Source: Arsenicicoccus bolidensis DSM 15745
GTDB lineage: Bacteria; Actinomycetota; Actinomycetes; Actinomycetales; Dermatophilaceae
Assembly (NCBI RefSeq): GCF_000426385.1
Contig: NZ_AUFG01000014.1
Span: forward strand, 1 to 64,000
Reading direction: 5' to 3'
DNA: 64,000 bases
A model generated the notes under the pieces. The model did no database searches, was not told the origin of the DNA, and saw only the letters and a list, made by a program, of their open reading frames with translations. Shown piece after piece: positions 1 to 14,349 of the stretch (positions within the stretch are counted from its first letter, which is position 1; every line of letters starts with the position of its first letter). The translations under genes and the position numbers were made by a program.

Positions 1-178
1 ATATCCAGTATTAGCCCCGGTTTCCCGGAGTTATCCCAGAGTGAAGGGCAGGTTACTCACGTGTTACTCACCCGTTCGCCACTAATCCACCCAGCAAGCT
101 GGGCATCATCGTTCGACTTGCATGTGTTAAGCACGCCGCCAGCGTTCGTCCTGAGCCAGGATCAAACTCTCCGTAGAA
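1..178 (-). rRNA. rrs: 16S ribosomal RNA, 5' end (partial)
   Basis: The reverse complement carries the universal 16S start AGAGTTTGATCCTGGCTCAG (170 downwards), followed by the conserved GACGAACGCTGGCGGCGTGC block and helix 6/V1 sequence. Only about 178 nt of the 5' end lie in the window; the gene continues off the left edge. The mature end is placed about 8 nt before AGAGTTTG by analogy with E. coli. The V1 segment and the CCCTTCACTCTGGGATAAC stretch look like Intrasporangiaceae-type Micrococcales, but this is too short for a genus call. Confidence 0.97.
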
Positions 179-180
179 AA

Positions 181-637
181 ATTTGTAAACCCAGCAAAAA
201 GACAAAACAACATGACGTTGAATGTCCATCTACCAAAGGAACCTCAAACGAGGTTTAAAACTTGGCATCGAATTTCGGCACGCTGTTGAGTTCTCAAACA
301 TCGGACGCTCACGACATCCCGGACCAAATGCTTGGGCCTTCGTGTCGAGGCTGTCAGTTTCCGAATCACATCTTGGGCTTCTCGGACCAGATCAATGACC
401 TGCGGAGCGCGCTTGGCGTGTTCGGTTCCTCTACTGTAGCAGGTGTTTCTCCCGCTTCCTAATCGAGCATTTCCGCTCATCAGGACATACCGAAGTACCT
501 TCTCGGTAGAGGTTGTCATCCGCGGGACCGGCCTACTTCGCTGCGAGGTTTCCCTGCTAGCAGTGGTGTCCGTTCCTCCCTGTCCGGGCGACATCGAGAA
601 CATTACGTGAAGGTGTCCGGGGAGACAAATCCGCTGG
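181..637 (-). promoter_or_regulatory. rRNA operon leader and promoter region
   Basis: These 457 bp between the 16S 5' end and the tyrS stop hold no credible protein gene and are less GC-rich than the flanks, as expected for an rRNA promoter and leader read leftwards. A TACAGT that could be a -10 element lies on the minus strand at 433-438, but its -35 (TTAGGA at 18 bp) is weak. I could not fix the promoter positions. A short hairpin, ACCTC-AAAC-GAGGT, lies at 241-254. Confidence 0.55.
281..300 (-). promoter_or_regulatory. boxA-like antitermination element of the rRNA leader
   Basis: The minus strand reads TGTTTGAGAACTCAACAGCG about 105-120 nt upstream of mature 16S. The core TGTTTGAGAACTCAA is what I recall as the boxA-containing leader block of mycobacterial and other actinobacterial rRNA operons, bound by the Nus antitermination factors and used in pre-rRNA processing. 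The match is by memory of the family, not by alignment. Confidence 0.65.
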
Positions 638-1903
638 TCAGGACGCCGGCATACGACCAGCAGCCATGGACTTGCGCCCCCGCTTGAGCAGGACCACCCG
701 GCCGTGGAGGAAGTCCTGCTCCCCCAGCACGGCCTCGGGATCGGACACCTTGGCGTTGTTGACCGAGGCGCCGCCGTCCTTCAGCGCGCGGCGAGCCTCG
801 TTGCGAGACGCCACCAGACCCACCGACACCAGCGCGTCGACCACAGTGTCCCCGGGGGACAGCTCTCCCCCAGGGAGCTCCGCCGTCGCGTCCAGCAGGG
901 TCTGCCGGTCCAGGGCCGCGATGTCGCCCTTGCCGAAGAGGGCCTCGGACGCGGCCTGCACCGCCGCGGTCGCCTCGGGTCCGTGCACGAGCGTGGTCAC
1001 GTCGGCCGCCAGCGTCCTCTGAGCCGTGCGCCGGAAGGGCTCCTCAGCGACCTGACGCTCCAGCTCGGCGATCTCGTCGCGCGTGCGGTCGGTGAAGACC
1101 TTGAGCAGCTTCACCACCGAGGCGTCCTCGACGTTGATCCAGTACTGGTAGAAGGCGTAGGGCGAGGTCATCCGCGGGTCCAGCCACACGGCGTTGCCCG
1201 CAGACTTGCCGAACTTCTCCCCCGACGAGTCGGTCAGGAGCGGCGTGGTGAGCACGTGCACCGACGCCCCCTCGACGCGACCGATGAGGTCGACGCCGGC
1301 CGTGAGGTTGCCCCACTGGTCCTGGCCGCCGGTCTGCAGGGTGCAGCCGTACTGCCGGTAGAGCTCGAGGTAGTCCAGCGCCTGCAGGATCTGGTAGCTG
1401 AACTCCGTGTAGGAGATGCCCTGGTCGGAGCTGAGCCGCGCCGCGACGGCGTCCTTCTTGAGCATCTGGTTGACCCGGAAGTGCTTGCCGTAGTCGCGCA
1501 GGAAGTCCAGGGCGGAGATCGGCGCGGTCCAGTCCAAGTTGTTGACGAAGATCGGCGGGTTGTCCGTGTCGGCCGCCAGGATCGCCCGCACCTGCACCGC
1601 GATCCGCTCCACGTCCGCGGCCGTCTGCTCCTTGGTCTTGAGCACGCGCTCGCTCGACGGGCGTGGGTCACCCACCAGCCCCGTCGACCCACCCACCAAA
1701 CCGATCACCCGGTGACCAGCCCGCTGCAGGTGCCGCAGGGCGATCAGCTGCACGAGGTTGCCGAAGTGCAGGGAGGGCGCGGTCGGGTCGAAGCCGCAAT
1801 ACACCGTGAGCGGTCCGTCCTCGAGGGCCTGGCGCAGCTCGGCCTCGTCGGTGGACTGTGCCACCAGGCCGCGCCACTGCAGCTCGTCGAGGATGTCGGT
1901 CAC
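638..1903 (-). CDS. tyrS: Tyrosyl-tRNA synthetase
   Basis: Class I aminoacyl-tRNA synthetase that charges tRNA-Tyr in the cytosol. The 421-residue length is normal for a bacterial TyrRS. The HIGH-type signature is visible as PTAPSLHFGNL near residue 40, the KMSKS loop as KFGKSAGN near residue 230, and a C-terminal S4 RNA-binding domain includes SRNEARRALKDGGASVN. The start is GTG at 1903, with AAGGAG 9 nt upstream. It lies directly upstream of the rRNA promoter on the same strand, a placement common in actinobacteria. Confidence 0.97.
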   Translation of the reverse strand: MTDILDELQWRGLVAQSTDEAELRQALEDGPLTVYCGFDPTAPSLHFGNLVQLIALRHLQRAGHRVIGLVGGSTGLVGDPRPSSERVLKTKEQTAADVERIAVQVRAILAADTDNPPIFVNNLDWTAPISALDFLRDYGKHFRVNQMLKKDAVAARLSSDQGISYTEFSYQILQALDYLELYRQYGCTLQTGGQDQWGNLTAGVDLIGRVEGASVHVLTTPLLTDSSGEKFGKSAGNAVWLDPRMTSPYAFYQYWINVEDASVVKLLKVFTDRTRDEIAELERQVAEEPFRRTAQRTLAADVTTLVHGPEATAAVQAASEALFGKGDIAALDRQTLLDATAELPGGELSPGDTVVDALVSVGLVASRNEARRALKDGGASVNNAKVSDPEAVLGEQDFLHGRVVLLKRGRKSMAAGRMPAS

Positions 1904-1964
1904 GGTGCATCACTCCTTGCGTCGAGGTCCCCGCCGCCGTCGGGCGGGCCGTGACTAGCCTGCC

Positions 1965-2522
1965 CTATCCCTGCCGGTCGGCGTAGTCGGTGTCGAGCAC
2001 CGAGTAGTAGTACTCGTCGAGCCAGCGTCCGTCGTGCTGCGTCGACTTGCGGAGCGCGGCCTCGCGGGTCATGCCGAGCCGGGCCATCAGCCGACAGGCG
2101 GCGTCGTTGCCCTCGATGGTGGTGGCGAACACCCGGTGCGCACCCAGGCCGCGGAACGCGTGGTCGAGCAGCGCCCGCCCCACCTCGGTGGCGTAGCCCC
2201 GGCGGTGGTACTTGGGGTGCAGGACCCACGAGATCTCGTAGACGTCGGGGTGCTCGTAGCGGTGGAAGACGACGTGCCCGACGACCTTGTCCTTGTCGCG
2301 ACGGACCAGCGCCAGCACCGGCGGGTCGTCGCCCACCCAGCGCGACAGGAAGCGCTTGACCTGCTTGTCGGAGTAGGGATCGTCGACGTAGCGCATCACC
2401 TGCGGGTCGCCGAGGTAGCTCCGCACGGCCTTGAAGTCGTCCTGGTCGAAAGGTCGTAGCGCCAGCCGCTCCGTGCGGACGGACGCGCTGACCTGCCCGG
2501 TCCGTCGTTGGTCCTTGCTCAC
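1965..2522 (-). CDS. GNAT-family N-acetyltransferase (RimJ/RimL type)
   Basis: This 185-residue protein begins RTERLALRPFDQDDF, the usual first strand of RimJ/RimL-like acetyltransferases. It contains the acetyl-CoA loop HRRGYATEVGRALLDHAF and the late motif GNDAACRLMARLGM. The family transfers acetyl groups from acetyl-CoA to protein N-termini or small amines; the substrate here cannot be read from sequence. The start is GTG at 2522. It follows mpg by about 40 bp and may be cotranscribed with argH-mpg. Confidence 0.85.
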   Translation of the reverse strand: MSKDQRRTGQVSASVRTERLALRPFDQDDFKAVRSYLGDPQVMRYVDDPYSDKQVKRFLSRWVGDDPPVLALVRRDKDKVVGHVVFHRYEHPDVYEISWVLHPKYHRRGYATEVGRALLDHAFRGLGAHRVFATTIEGNDAACRLMARLGMTREAALRKSTQHDGRWLDEYYYSVLDTDYADRQG

Positions 2523-2560
2523 GCTGTCGTGCTCCTGCCTGGGGCGAGGCCCGCCGTCGA

Positions 2561-3177
2561 TCAGTGGCGCGGCAGACGGCGCCGCACCACGGCTGGACGA
2601 TACGCCGAGACGGTAGGCTCGTCCGCCAGCCAGTAGCGCCAGGGGTACGTGTCGCCGTCTCCGCCCGGGCCCGACACACCGACCCGGGGGCCGGTGCGGA
2701 TCAAGCCCGCGTCAGCACCCAGTGTGCCCGGCGCCAGACGGACCGGCGCGGCGGGGTCCAGCAGGTCCAGCCCGTGGTGGCCGAGGTCCAGGCCGAGGGC
2801 CTTGGTCAGTCGCCCCGGCCCACGGGCCAGGTCGCGGGGCCGTATGCCGGGGCGTCGCTCGGTCACCTGCTCGTGACCGGCGACGACCTCCCCGGCACGC
2901 AGCAGCACGGCCGACGCCTCGCCCGTGGGCCCGCACACGACGTTGACCGCGTGGTGCATGCCGTAGGACAGGTAGACGTAGAGGTGGCCCGCCTCGCCGA
3001 ACATGACGCGGGTGCGCGGCGTCGGACCACGGAAGGCGTGCGAACCGGGGTCCCGCTGACCGGCATACGCCTCGACCTCGGTGAGCCGCAGACCGACCGG
3101 GCCGTGCCACAGGACGCACCCGAGCAGGTCGGGGGCGACCTCGAGGACCGGCCGCGCGAAGAACGCGCGCGTCAGCA

Positions 3178-3178
<1 letters not shown>
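2561..3178 (-). CDS. mpg: 3-methyladenine DNA glycosylase (AAG/MPG family)
   Basis: A monofunctional glycosylase that removes alkylated purines and deaminated bases in base-excision repair. The 205-residue protein shows the family fingerprints TEVEAYAG (containing the catalytic Glu), [18 protein letters not shown] and [15 protein letters not shown]. The ATG at 3178 overlaps the argH stop by one base (TGATG), so it should be translated by coupling to argH. argH-mpg-tyrS is a familiar actinobacterial order. Confidence 0.95.
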
Positions 3179-6407
<3,229 letters not shown>

Positions 6408-6411
<4 letters not shown>

Positions 6412-7390
6412 ACGGTCTCCTCGGTCGGATGGTCGGCTGCGTCGGTGCCGTCAGGGTCACCGGGGTCACCGGGGTCACCGGCGGTGATCATCGTGCCGAC
6501 CCCCTCGCTGGTGAAGACCTCCAGCAGCAGGGAGTGCGCCACACGGCCGTCGATCATGTGGGCCTGGGGGACGCCTCCGCGCACGGCCGCGACGCAGGCC
6601 TCGAGCTTGGGGATCATGCCGGCGTCGACCTGCGTCGCCAGCTCGGCGGCCTCGTCCACGCCCATCCGCGACACGATCGACGCGGGGTCCGGGTAGTCGA
6701 GGTAGACGCCCTCGACGTCGGTGAGGACGACGAGCTTGGTGGCCCCGAGCGCGGCGGCCAGCGCCCCCGCGGCGGTGTCGGCGTTGACGTTGAGGACCTG
6801 CCCGTCGACGTCCAGGTCGGGGGCGACGGTCGAGACGACCGGGATCCGCCCGGCGTCCAGGATGTCTTGCACCGCAGCGGGGTTCACGACCTCGACGTCG
6901 CCCACGAGGCCCAGGTCGACGCCCTCGCCGTCGACGACGGTGCCGCGGCGCCGGGCCCCGAACAGGTGGGCGTCCTCGCCGGACAGGCCCACCGCCAGGG
7001 GTCCGTGCTGGTTGAGCAGGCCGACGAGCTCGCGCCCGACCTGACCGGTCAGCACCATCCGCACGACGTCCATGACCTCGGGGGTCGTGACGCGCAGGCC
7101 GCCCCGGAACTCGCTGGTCAGGCCGAGCCGGTCGAGCATGGCCGCTATCTGGGGGCCCCCGCCGTGGACCACCACGGGGCGCAGCCCGGCGTAGCGGAGG
7201 AAGGCGACGTCCTGGGCGAACGCGGCCTTGAGCTCGTCGTCGATCATGGCGTTGCCGCCGTACTTGACGACGACGAGCGCGCCGCGGAAGCGCTCCATCC
7301 AGGGCAGGGCCTCGACGAGGACGGAGGCCTTGGCGAGCGTCCGCGGGTGGGACTCGTGCAGGCGCGGGGTGCGGGCGGCAGGTCGGGTCG

Positions 7391-7394
<4 letters not shown>
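6408..7394 (-). CDS. argB: Acetylglutamate kinase
   Basis: Amino-acid kinase that phosphorylates N-acetylglutamate, usually the arginine-inhibited step. In the 328-residue protein, [10 protein letters not shown] near residue 40, [11 protein letters not shown] and the DVEGVY motif mark the family. The C-terminus carries an extra low-complexity tail with GDPGDPGDP, encoded by a 9-bp repeat, beyond the usual fold. The start ATG overlaps the argJ stop in ATGA. Confidence 0.97.
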
Positions 7395-9644
<2,250 letters not shown>

Positions 9645-9720
9645 TGCTCCGGCGGCCGGGCAGGAGCAGGAGCAGGAGCAGGCCCAGCAGGATCTCGGGC
9701 GGGGCTCGGAGACGCCACGG

Positions 9721-10518
9721 TCAGGCGAGCGGGTCGTCCTCGCCGTAGGGCAGCAGGCCGATCGTGCGGGCCTGCTCGGACAGACCCGCCGCGGCCGCGG
9801 AGCGGAGCGACTCGACGGTGTCGGTGCCCGCGCGGACCATGCGGCCGGACCAGGCGTCGAGCTCGCCCGAGGCGAGGGCGAGCGCCAACGTCACCACGTC
9901 GGCGGGCTCGGTCCACTCGGTGCGGCCCCGGTGCTGGGGCATGGCCTCGGTCATGTCGGTCCGGACCACCCCCGGCGCGAGGTCGAAGGCGCGGATGCCC
10001 CGCTCGGAACCGGCCCGGTGCAGGCCACCGGTGATGCGGGCGAGCGCAGTCTTGGAGGCGTGGTAGGCGCTCTGGAGATCGTCCGCACGGGTCCCCGAGC
10101 CGCTGTTGAGGTTGATGACGCGCCCGCCGCCCCCGGCCAGCATGTGCGGGACGACGGCCCTGCTCATGAGGAAGGGGCCCAGGACGTTGGCGCGCTGCAC
10201 GCCCCACCACGCGTCGACCTCCGCCTCCCAGAGGGGAGCCGGGGGCTCGATCACGCCGGCGTTGTTGACCAGCACGTCGACCTGCGCGTGCCGTTGCAGG
10301 AGCTGCTCGACGAACACCTGCACGAGGTCGGGCTCGGCGACGTCGAGGGCGCTCCCGACGGCGTCCAGCCCCTGGCGGGACAGCTCGTCGGCCAGCCGAC
10401 GCGCGCCCTCGCCGTCACGCGAGGTGAGCTCGACGGCATACCCGGCCTCGGCGAAGCCGCGGGACAGGTGGGCCCCGATGCCGCGGGACCCTCCGGTCAC
10501 GACGACGACGGGACGCAC
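9721..10518 (-). CDS. SDR-family oxidoreductase
   Basis: Short-chain dehydrogenase/reductase of 265 residues. The NAD(P)-binding glycine motif VTGGSRGIGAHLSRGF is at the N-terminus, NNAGV about residue 85, and the active-site Tyr/Lys in SAYHASKTALARI about residue 155. Substrate unknown. I chose GTG at 10518 because GGAG lies 6 nt upstream and the protein then begins RPVVVVTGG; an earlier GTG at 10530 would overlap the end of pheT and lacks a good ribosome site. Likely cotranscribed with pheS-pheT. Confidence 0.85.
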   Translation of the reverse strand: MRPVVVVTGGSRGIGAHLSRGFAEAGYAVELTSRDGEGARRLADELSRQGLDAVGSALDVAEPDLVQVFVEQLLQRHAQVDVLVNNAGVIEPPAPLWEAEVDAWWGVQRANVLGPFLMSRAVVPHMLAGGGGRVINLNSGSGTRADDLQSAYHASKTALARITGGLHRAGSERGIRAFDLAPGVVRTDMTEAMPQHRGRTEWTEPADVVTLALALASGELDAWSGRMVRAGTDTVESLRSAAAAGLSEQARTIGLLPYGEDDPLA

Positions 10519-10519
10519 G

Positions 10520-13087
10520 TCAGGCTCCACGCTGGGTGGCGCCGGTCGCCGCGGCCGCCGCAGCGGTGGCCTGGTCGCGCAGCCCGCTGACCTCGGCGGT
10601 CGTGAGCGTGCGGTCGGGTGCGCGGAAGGTCAGGCGGTAGGCCAACGACCGGCGCCCGGGACCCAGCTGGTCGGACCGGAAGACGTCGAACAGCGCGACC
10701 GACTCGAGCTCGTCACCCGCGCCCTCGCGCAGCGCCTGCTCGACGCGCGCGGCCGGCACGGACTCCTCGACCACGAGCGCCACGTCGCTGTGCGCGACGG
10801 GGTAGGTCGACAGCTTGTGGGCCTCGGCCACGTGACCGGTCGCCGCCCCGACGAGCACGTCGAGGTCGAGCTCGGCGGCGCACGTGCGCTCGGGCAGCTC
10901 CAGGGCCGCCACGACCTTGGGGTGCAGCTCCCCGGCGTGGCCGGCGGTGGTGCCGTCCGCCAGCACCAGGCGCGCGCACCGGCCGGGGTGCCAGGGCGCG
11001 ACGTCGTCCTGCTCGACGCGCAGGGTCACCCCGAGGGCGGTCGCGACGCCGAGCGCCACCGCCACGGCGTCGGACGCCTGCACGGGACGGGCCGGTCCCC
11101 ACGGACCGGCGGGCGAGGCGTCGCCGCAGAGGGCGATGGCAGCGTGCCACGGCTGTGCGGGGACGGCCTCGCGGATCCGGTCGAGCGTCGCGTCGTCGGG
11201 ACGGGTGCCGAGCGGGGCGACCGGTGCCTGCCGCCCCCGACCGTCCGACCGGGTCACGAGCCCCAGCTCGTAGACGGAGACGTCGCGGGCGCCGCGCGAG
11301 ACGTTGCGGCGCAGCACGTCGAGCAGGGTGTCCAGCACCGAGGTGCGCATGAGCGGCTGCTCGTCGTTGATCGGGTTGGCGAGACGCACCGTGCGGCGGC
11401 GCTCGTCGTCCGCGGCGTAGCGCAGGTCGTCGAAGCGGCCCTCCGCCACGAAGGGGTTGCTGAGGACCTCGACCAGACCCTGCTGCGCCAGCGTCGACGT
11501 GACCAGCCGCCGGGCGCGCTGCGCCGCGGTCAGGCCGTGACCGCCGGGGGCCTGGGGCAGGACCGACGGGATCTGCGCGAAGCCGCGGACCCGGGCCACC
11601 TCCTCGACGAGGTCCGGCCCGGTGCGCAGGTCGGCCCGCCAGGTGGGCGGCGTCACCCGCGCCTCGTCGCCGTCGAGCTCCTCGACCTCGCAGCCGATCT
11701 CGGCCAGCGTGCGGAGGACCTCGGCGCGCTCGAAGGTCAGCCCCACGAGCCGGGTCGGCAGGGTCACGTCGAAGGTGAACGGCTCGGGGAGCGTGGTCTC
11801 GCCGACGTCGGTGACGCCCCCGTCGGCCGTGCCGCCCCCGAGCTCGACGAGCAGGCGCACGGCGAGCTCGGCCGCGGCGCCCGCCAGCGCGGGGTCCACC
11901 CCCCGCTCGAAGCGCTTGGCCGCCTCGCTCGGCAGCCGGTGCCGCCGCGCCGAGCGGGCCACGGTGACGGGGTCGAAGTGAGCCGCCTCCACGAGCACGT
12001 CGGTCGTCGAGTCGGTGACCTCGCAGTCCTCGCCACCCATGACGCCCGCGATGACCAGGGGCGTGGTGCCGCCGTCGGTGATCAGCAGATCCTCGGGGTC
12101 GAGGACCCGCTCCACCCCGTCGAGCGTCGTCAGTCGCTCGCCGGCGCGGGCGCGGCGCACCTCGATCGAGCCCGAGAGCCGGTCGAGGTCGAAGGCGTGC
12201 AGGGGCTGGCCGAGGAGCAGCATGACGTAGTTGGTGACGTCCACGGTCAGCGAGATGGGGCGCATGCCGAGCTGGGTCAGCCGGGTGGCCATCCACGGCG
12301 GCGTCGTCGCGTGCACGTCGACCCCGCGGACCGTGCGGGCGACGTAGCGGTCGCAGCCGGCGCGCCCGTGCAGCGGGGCATCGTCGCGCAGGCGCACGGC
12401 ATACCCCTGGTCGTCCGGCGCCGGGGCGGTGCGCGAGGGCTCGGCGGCCGGGTCGGTGAAGGGCACGCCGAGGCTCAGGGCCAGGTCGCGGGCGATGCCG
12501 CGCAGGCTGAAGGCGTAGCCGCGGTCGGGGGTGATGTTGACCTCGACGACCTCGTCGCCCAGGCCGAGCAGCTCGATGGCGTCGGCGCCGGGCACGGCGC
12601 GGGCGAGCCGCTCGGGGTCGTCGGCCAGGTGGTCGCCCAGCACGATGATCCCGCTGTGGTCCTCGCCGAGCCCCAGCTCGTCGACCGCGCACATCATGCC
12701 GTTGGAGACGTGGCCGTAGGTCTTGCGCGCGCTGATCCGGAAGCCTCCGGGCAGCGTGGCGCCGGGCAGGACGACGACGACGAGGTCGCCGACCGCGAAG
12801 TTGTGCGCGCCGCAGACGATCTCCTGGTGCTTGCCCTCGGTGACCATCTGCCCGTGCTCGCCGACGTCGACGGTGCACCAGCGGATGGTCTTGCCGTTCT
12901 TCTGCGGCTCGTCGGTGTAGCCCAGGACCCGCCCGACGACGAGGGGGCCGGTGATGTCGCCACCGTGCAGCCCCTCCTCCTCCAGGCCGACCTTGACCAG
13001 CGCGGCGGCGATCTCGGAGCCCGTCGTGGTCGCCGGGAGGGCGTCCTCGCCGACGAGCTCTCGCAGCCATGACACGGGTGCGCGCAT
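10520..13087 (-). CDS. pheT: Phenylalanyl-tRNA synthetase beta subunit
   Basis: Beta chain of the alpha2-beta2 PheRS. The 855-residue protein contains the N-terminal EMAP-like tRNA-binding domain (VGRVLGYT ... FAVGDLVVVVLPGATLPGGF), the B3/B4 editing region, the B5 domain, and a C-terminal FDX-ACB anticodon-binding domain (STYPVAHSDVALVVEESV onwards). The ATG at 13087 overlaps the pheS stop by one base, giving matched translation of both subunits. Confidence 0.97.
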   Translation of the reverse strand: MRAPVSWLRELVGEDALPATTTGSEIAAALVKVGLEEEGLHGGDITGPLVVGRVLGYTDEPQKNGKTIRWCTVDVGEHGQMVTEGKHQEIVCGAHNFAVGDLVVVVLPGATLPGGFRISARKTYGHVSNGMMCAVDELGLGEDHSGIIVLGDHLADDPERLARAVPGADAIELLGLGDEVVEVNITPDRGYAFSLRGIARDLALSLGVPFTDPAAEPSRTAPAPDDQGYAVRLRDDAPLHGRAGCDRYVARTVRGVDVHATTPPWMATRLTQLGMRPISLTVDVTNYVMLLLGQPLHAFDLDRLSGSIEVRRARAGERLTTLDGVERVLDPEDLLITDGGTTPLVIAGVMGGEDCEVTDSTTDVLVEAAHFDPVTVARSARRHRLPSEAAKRFERGVDPALAGAAAELAVRLLVELGGGTADGGVTDVGETTLPEPFTFDVTLPTRLVGLTFERAEVLRTLAEIGCEVEELDGDEARVTPPTWRADLRTGPDLVEEVARVRGFAQIPSVLPQAPGGHGLTAAQRARRLVTSTLAQQGLVEVLSNPFVAEGRFDDLRYAADDERRRTVRLANPINDEQPLMRTSVLDTLLDVLRRNVSRGARDVSVYELGLVTRSDGRGRQAPVAPLGTRPDDATLDRIREAVPAQPWHAAIALCGDASPAGPWGPARPVQASDAVAVALGVATALGVTLRVEQDDVAPWHPGRCARLVLADGTTAGHAGELHPKVVAALELPERTCAAELDLDVLVGAATGHVAEAHKLSTYPVAHSDVALVVEESVPAARVEQALREGAGDELESVALFDVFRSDQLGPGRRSLAYRLTFRAPDRTLTTAEVSGLRDQATAAAAAATGATQRGA

Positions 13088-14181
13088 CAGATCTCCATTC
13101 CGAACTGCGTGCTGAAGCGGACGTCTCCCTCGACGATGTCGAACATGTCGGGCACCCCGTGGCGCAGCATGACCGCGCGCTCGATGCCCATCCCGAAGGC
13201 GAACCCGGTGTAGCGGTCGGGGTCGATCCCGGCCGCCGACAGGACGTTGCGGTTGACCATGCCGCAGCCACCCCACTCGATCCAGCCCGTGCCGCCGCAG
13301 ACCCGGCAGCGCTCGTCCTGCCCCAGGCAGATCGGGCACTGGAAGTCCATCTCGGCGCTCGGCTCGGTGAAGGGGAAGAAGGACGGGCGCAGCCGGGTTG
13401 TCACGGCCGGGCCGAAGAGCTCGGCCGCGAACCGGTCGAGGGTGCCCTTGAGGTGCGCCATCGTGAGGCCCTCGGCCACGGCGAGGCCCTCGACCTGGTG
13501 GAACACGGGGGTGTGCGTCGCGTCGAGGTCGTCGGTGCGGAAGACCTTGCCCGGGCACACGATGAACAGCGGCAGGTCGCGGGTCAGCATCGCCCGCATC
13601 TGCACCGGGGAGGTGTGCGTGCGCAGGACGAGCCCTGCGTCGCTCGGCTCGACGAAGAAGGTGTCCTGCATGGCCCGGGCCGGGTGGTCGGGGGCGAAGT
13701 TGAGGGCGTCGAAGTTGAACCACTCGGCCTCGACCTCGGGCCCCTCGGCGACCTCCCACCCGAGGCCGGTGAAGATGTCCTGGATCCGCTCGATCGTGAG
13801 CGAGACGGGGTGCCGGGCGCCCAGCGGGCGACGTGGCGCCACGACCGTCATGTCGAGGCGCTCGTCGACCAGCATGCGCTCGTCCCGCTCGGCCTCCAGG
13901 ACCTCCTGGCGCGCCTTGAGGGCGGCACCCACCCGCCCGCGCGCCTGGCCGACGCGCTTGCCCGCCTCGGCCTTGGCCGACGGCGGCAGGGCGCCGATCT
14001 CGCGGTTGGCCAGGGCCAGCGGCGACCGGTCCCCCGCGTGCGCGAGCCGGACGGCCTTGAGCGCCTCCAGGTCGGTCGCGGCCTCGATCGCGGCCAGCGC
14101 GTCGGCGACGTTGGCGTCGACGGCTGCGGGGTCCAGGGCGCTGACCTCCACCGGGTCGTACTGCGTGTTGGGTCCAGACAT
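13087..14181 (-). CDS. pheS: Phenylalanyl-tRNA synthetase alpha subunit
   Basis: Catalytic alpha subunit of PheRS, a class II synthetase, 364 residues. Motif 2 is visible as FRTDDLDATHTPVFHQVEG and motif 3 as GFAFGMGIERAVMLRHG. The N-terminal coiled coil is in the first 100 residues. ATG at 14181 is preferred because the family begins MSGPN.QYDPVEV; an in-frame GTG three codons upstream (14190) is also possible. Confidence 0.96.
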   Translation of the reverse strand: MSGPNTQYDPVEVSALDPAAVDANVADALAAIEAATDLEALKAVRLAHAGDRSPLALANREIGALPPSAKAEAGKRVGQARGRVGAALKARQEVLEAERDERMLVDERLDMTVVAPRRPLGARHPVSLTIERIQDIFTGLGWEVAEGPEVEAEWFNFDALNFAPDHPARAMQDTFFVEPSDAGLVLRTHTSPVQMRAMLTRDLPLFIVCPGKVFRTDDLDATHTPVFHQVEGLAVAEGLTMAHLKGTLDRFAAELFGPAVTTRLRPSFFPFTEPSAEMDFQCPICLGQDERCRVCGGTGWIEWGGCGMVNRNVLSAAGIDPDRYTGFAFGMGIERAVMLRHGVPDMFDIVEGDVRFSTQFGMEI

Positions 14182-14349
14182 CGCTCTCACTCGGATCGGG
14201 TCGGTGGCTGCGGCGGCCGGTGTGCTGCGGGCCCGTCGCCGGGCCCCGGCACGGCCCGGGCGACGACGTCCGTCATCCTAGTGGGCCGCCGCCGGCGGTC
14301 GTCGCGGCTGCTCGCAGGACGTGCTCGGCGCACGGGCTCGGACGACGGC

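Noticed and set aside
704-1954. A 416-codon plus-strand frame opposite tyrS
   Set aside because: tyrS on the minus strand has all synthetase motifs; the opposite frame has none and no ribosome site.
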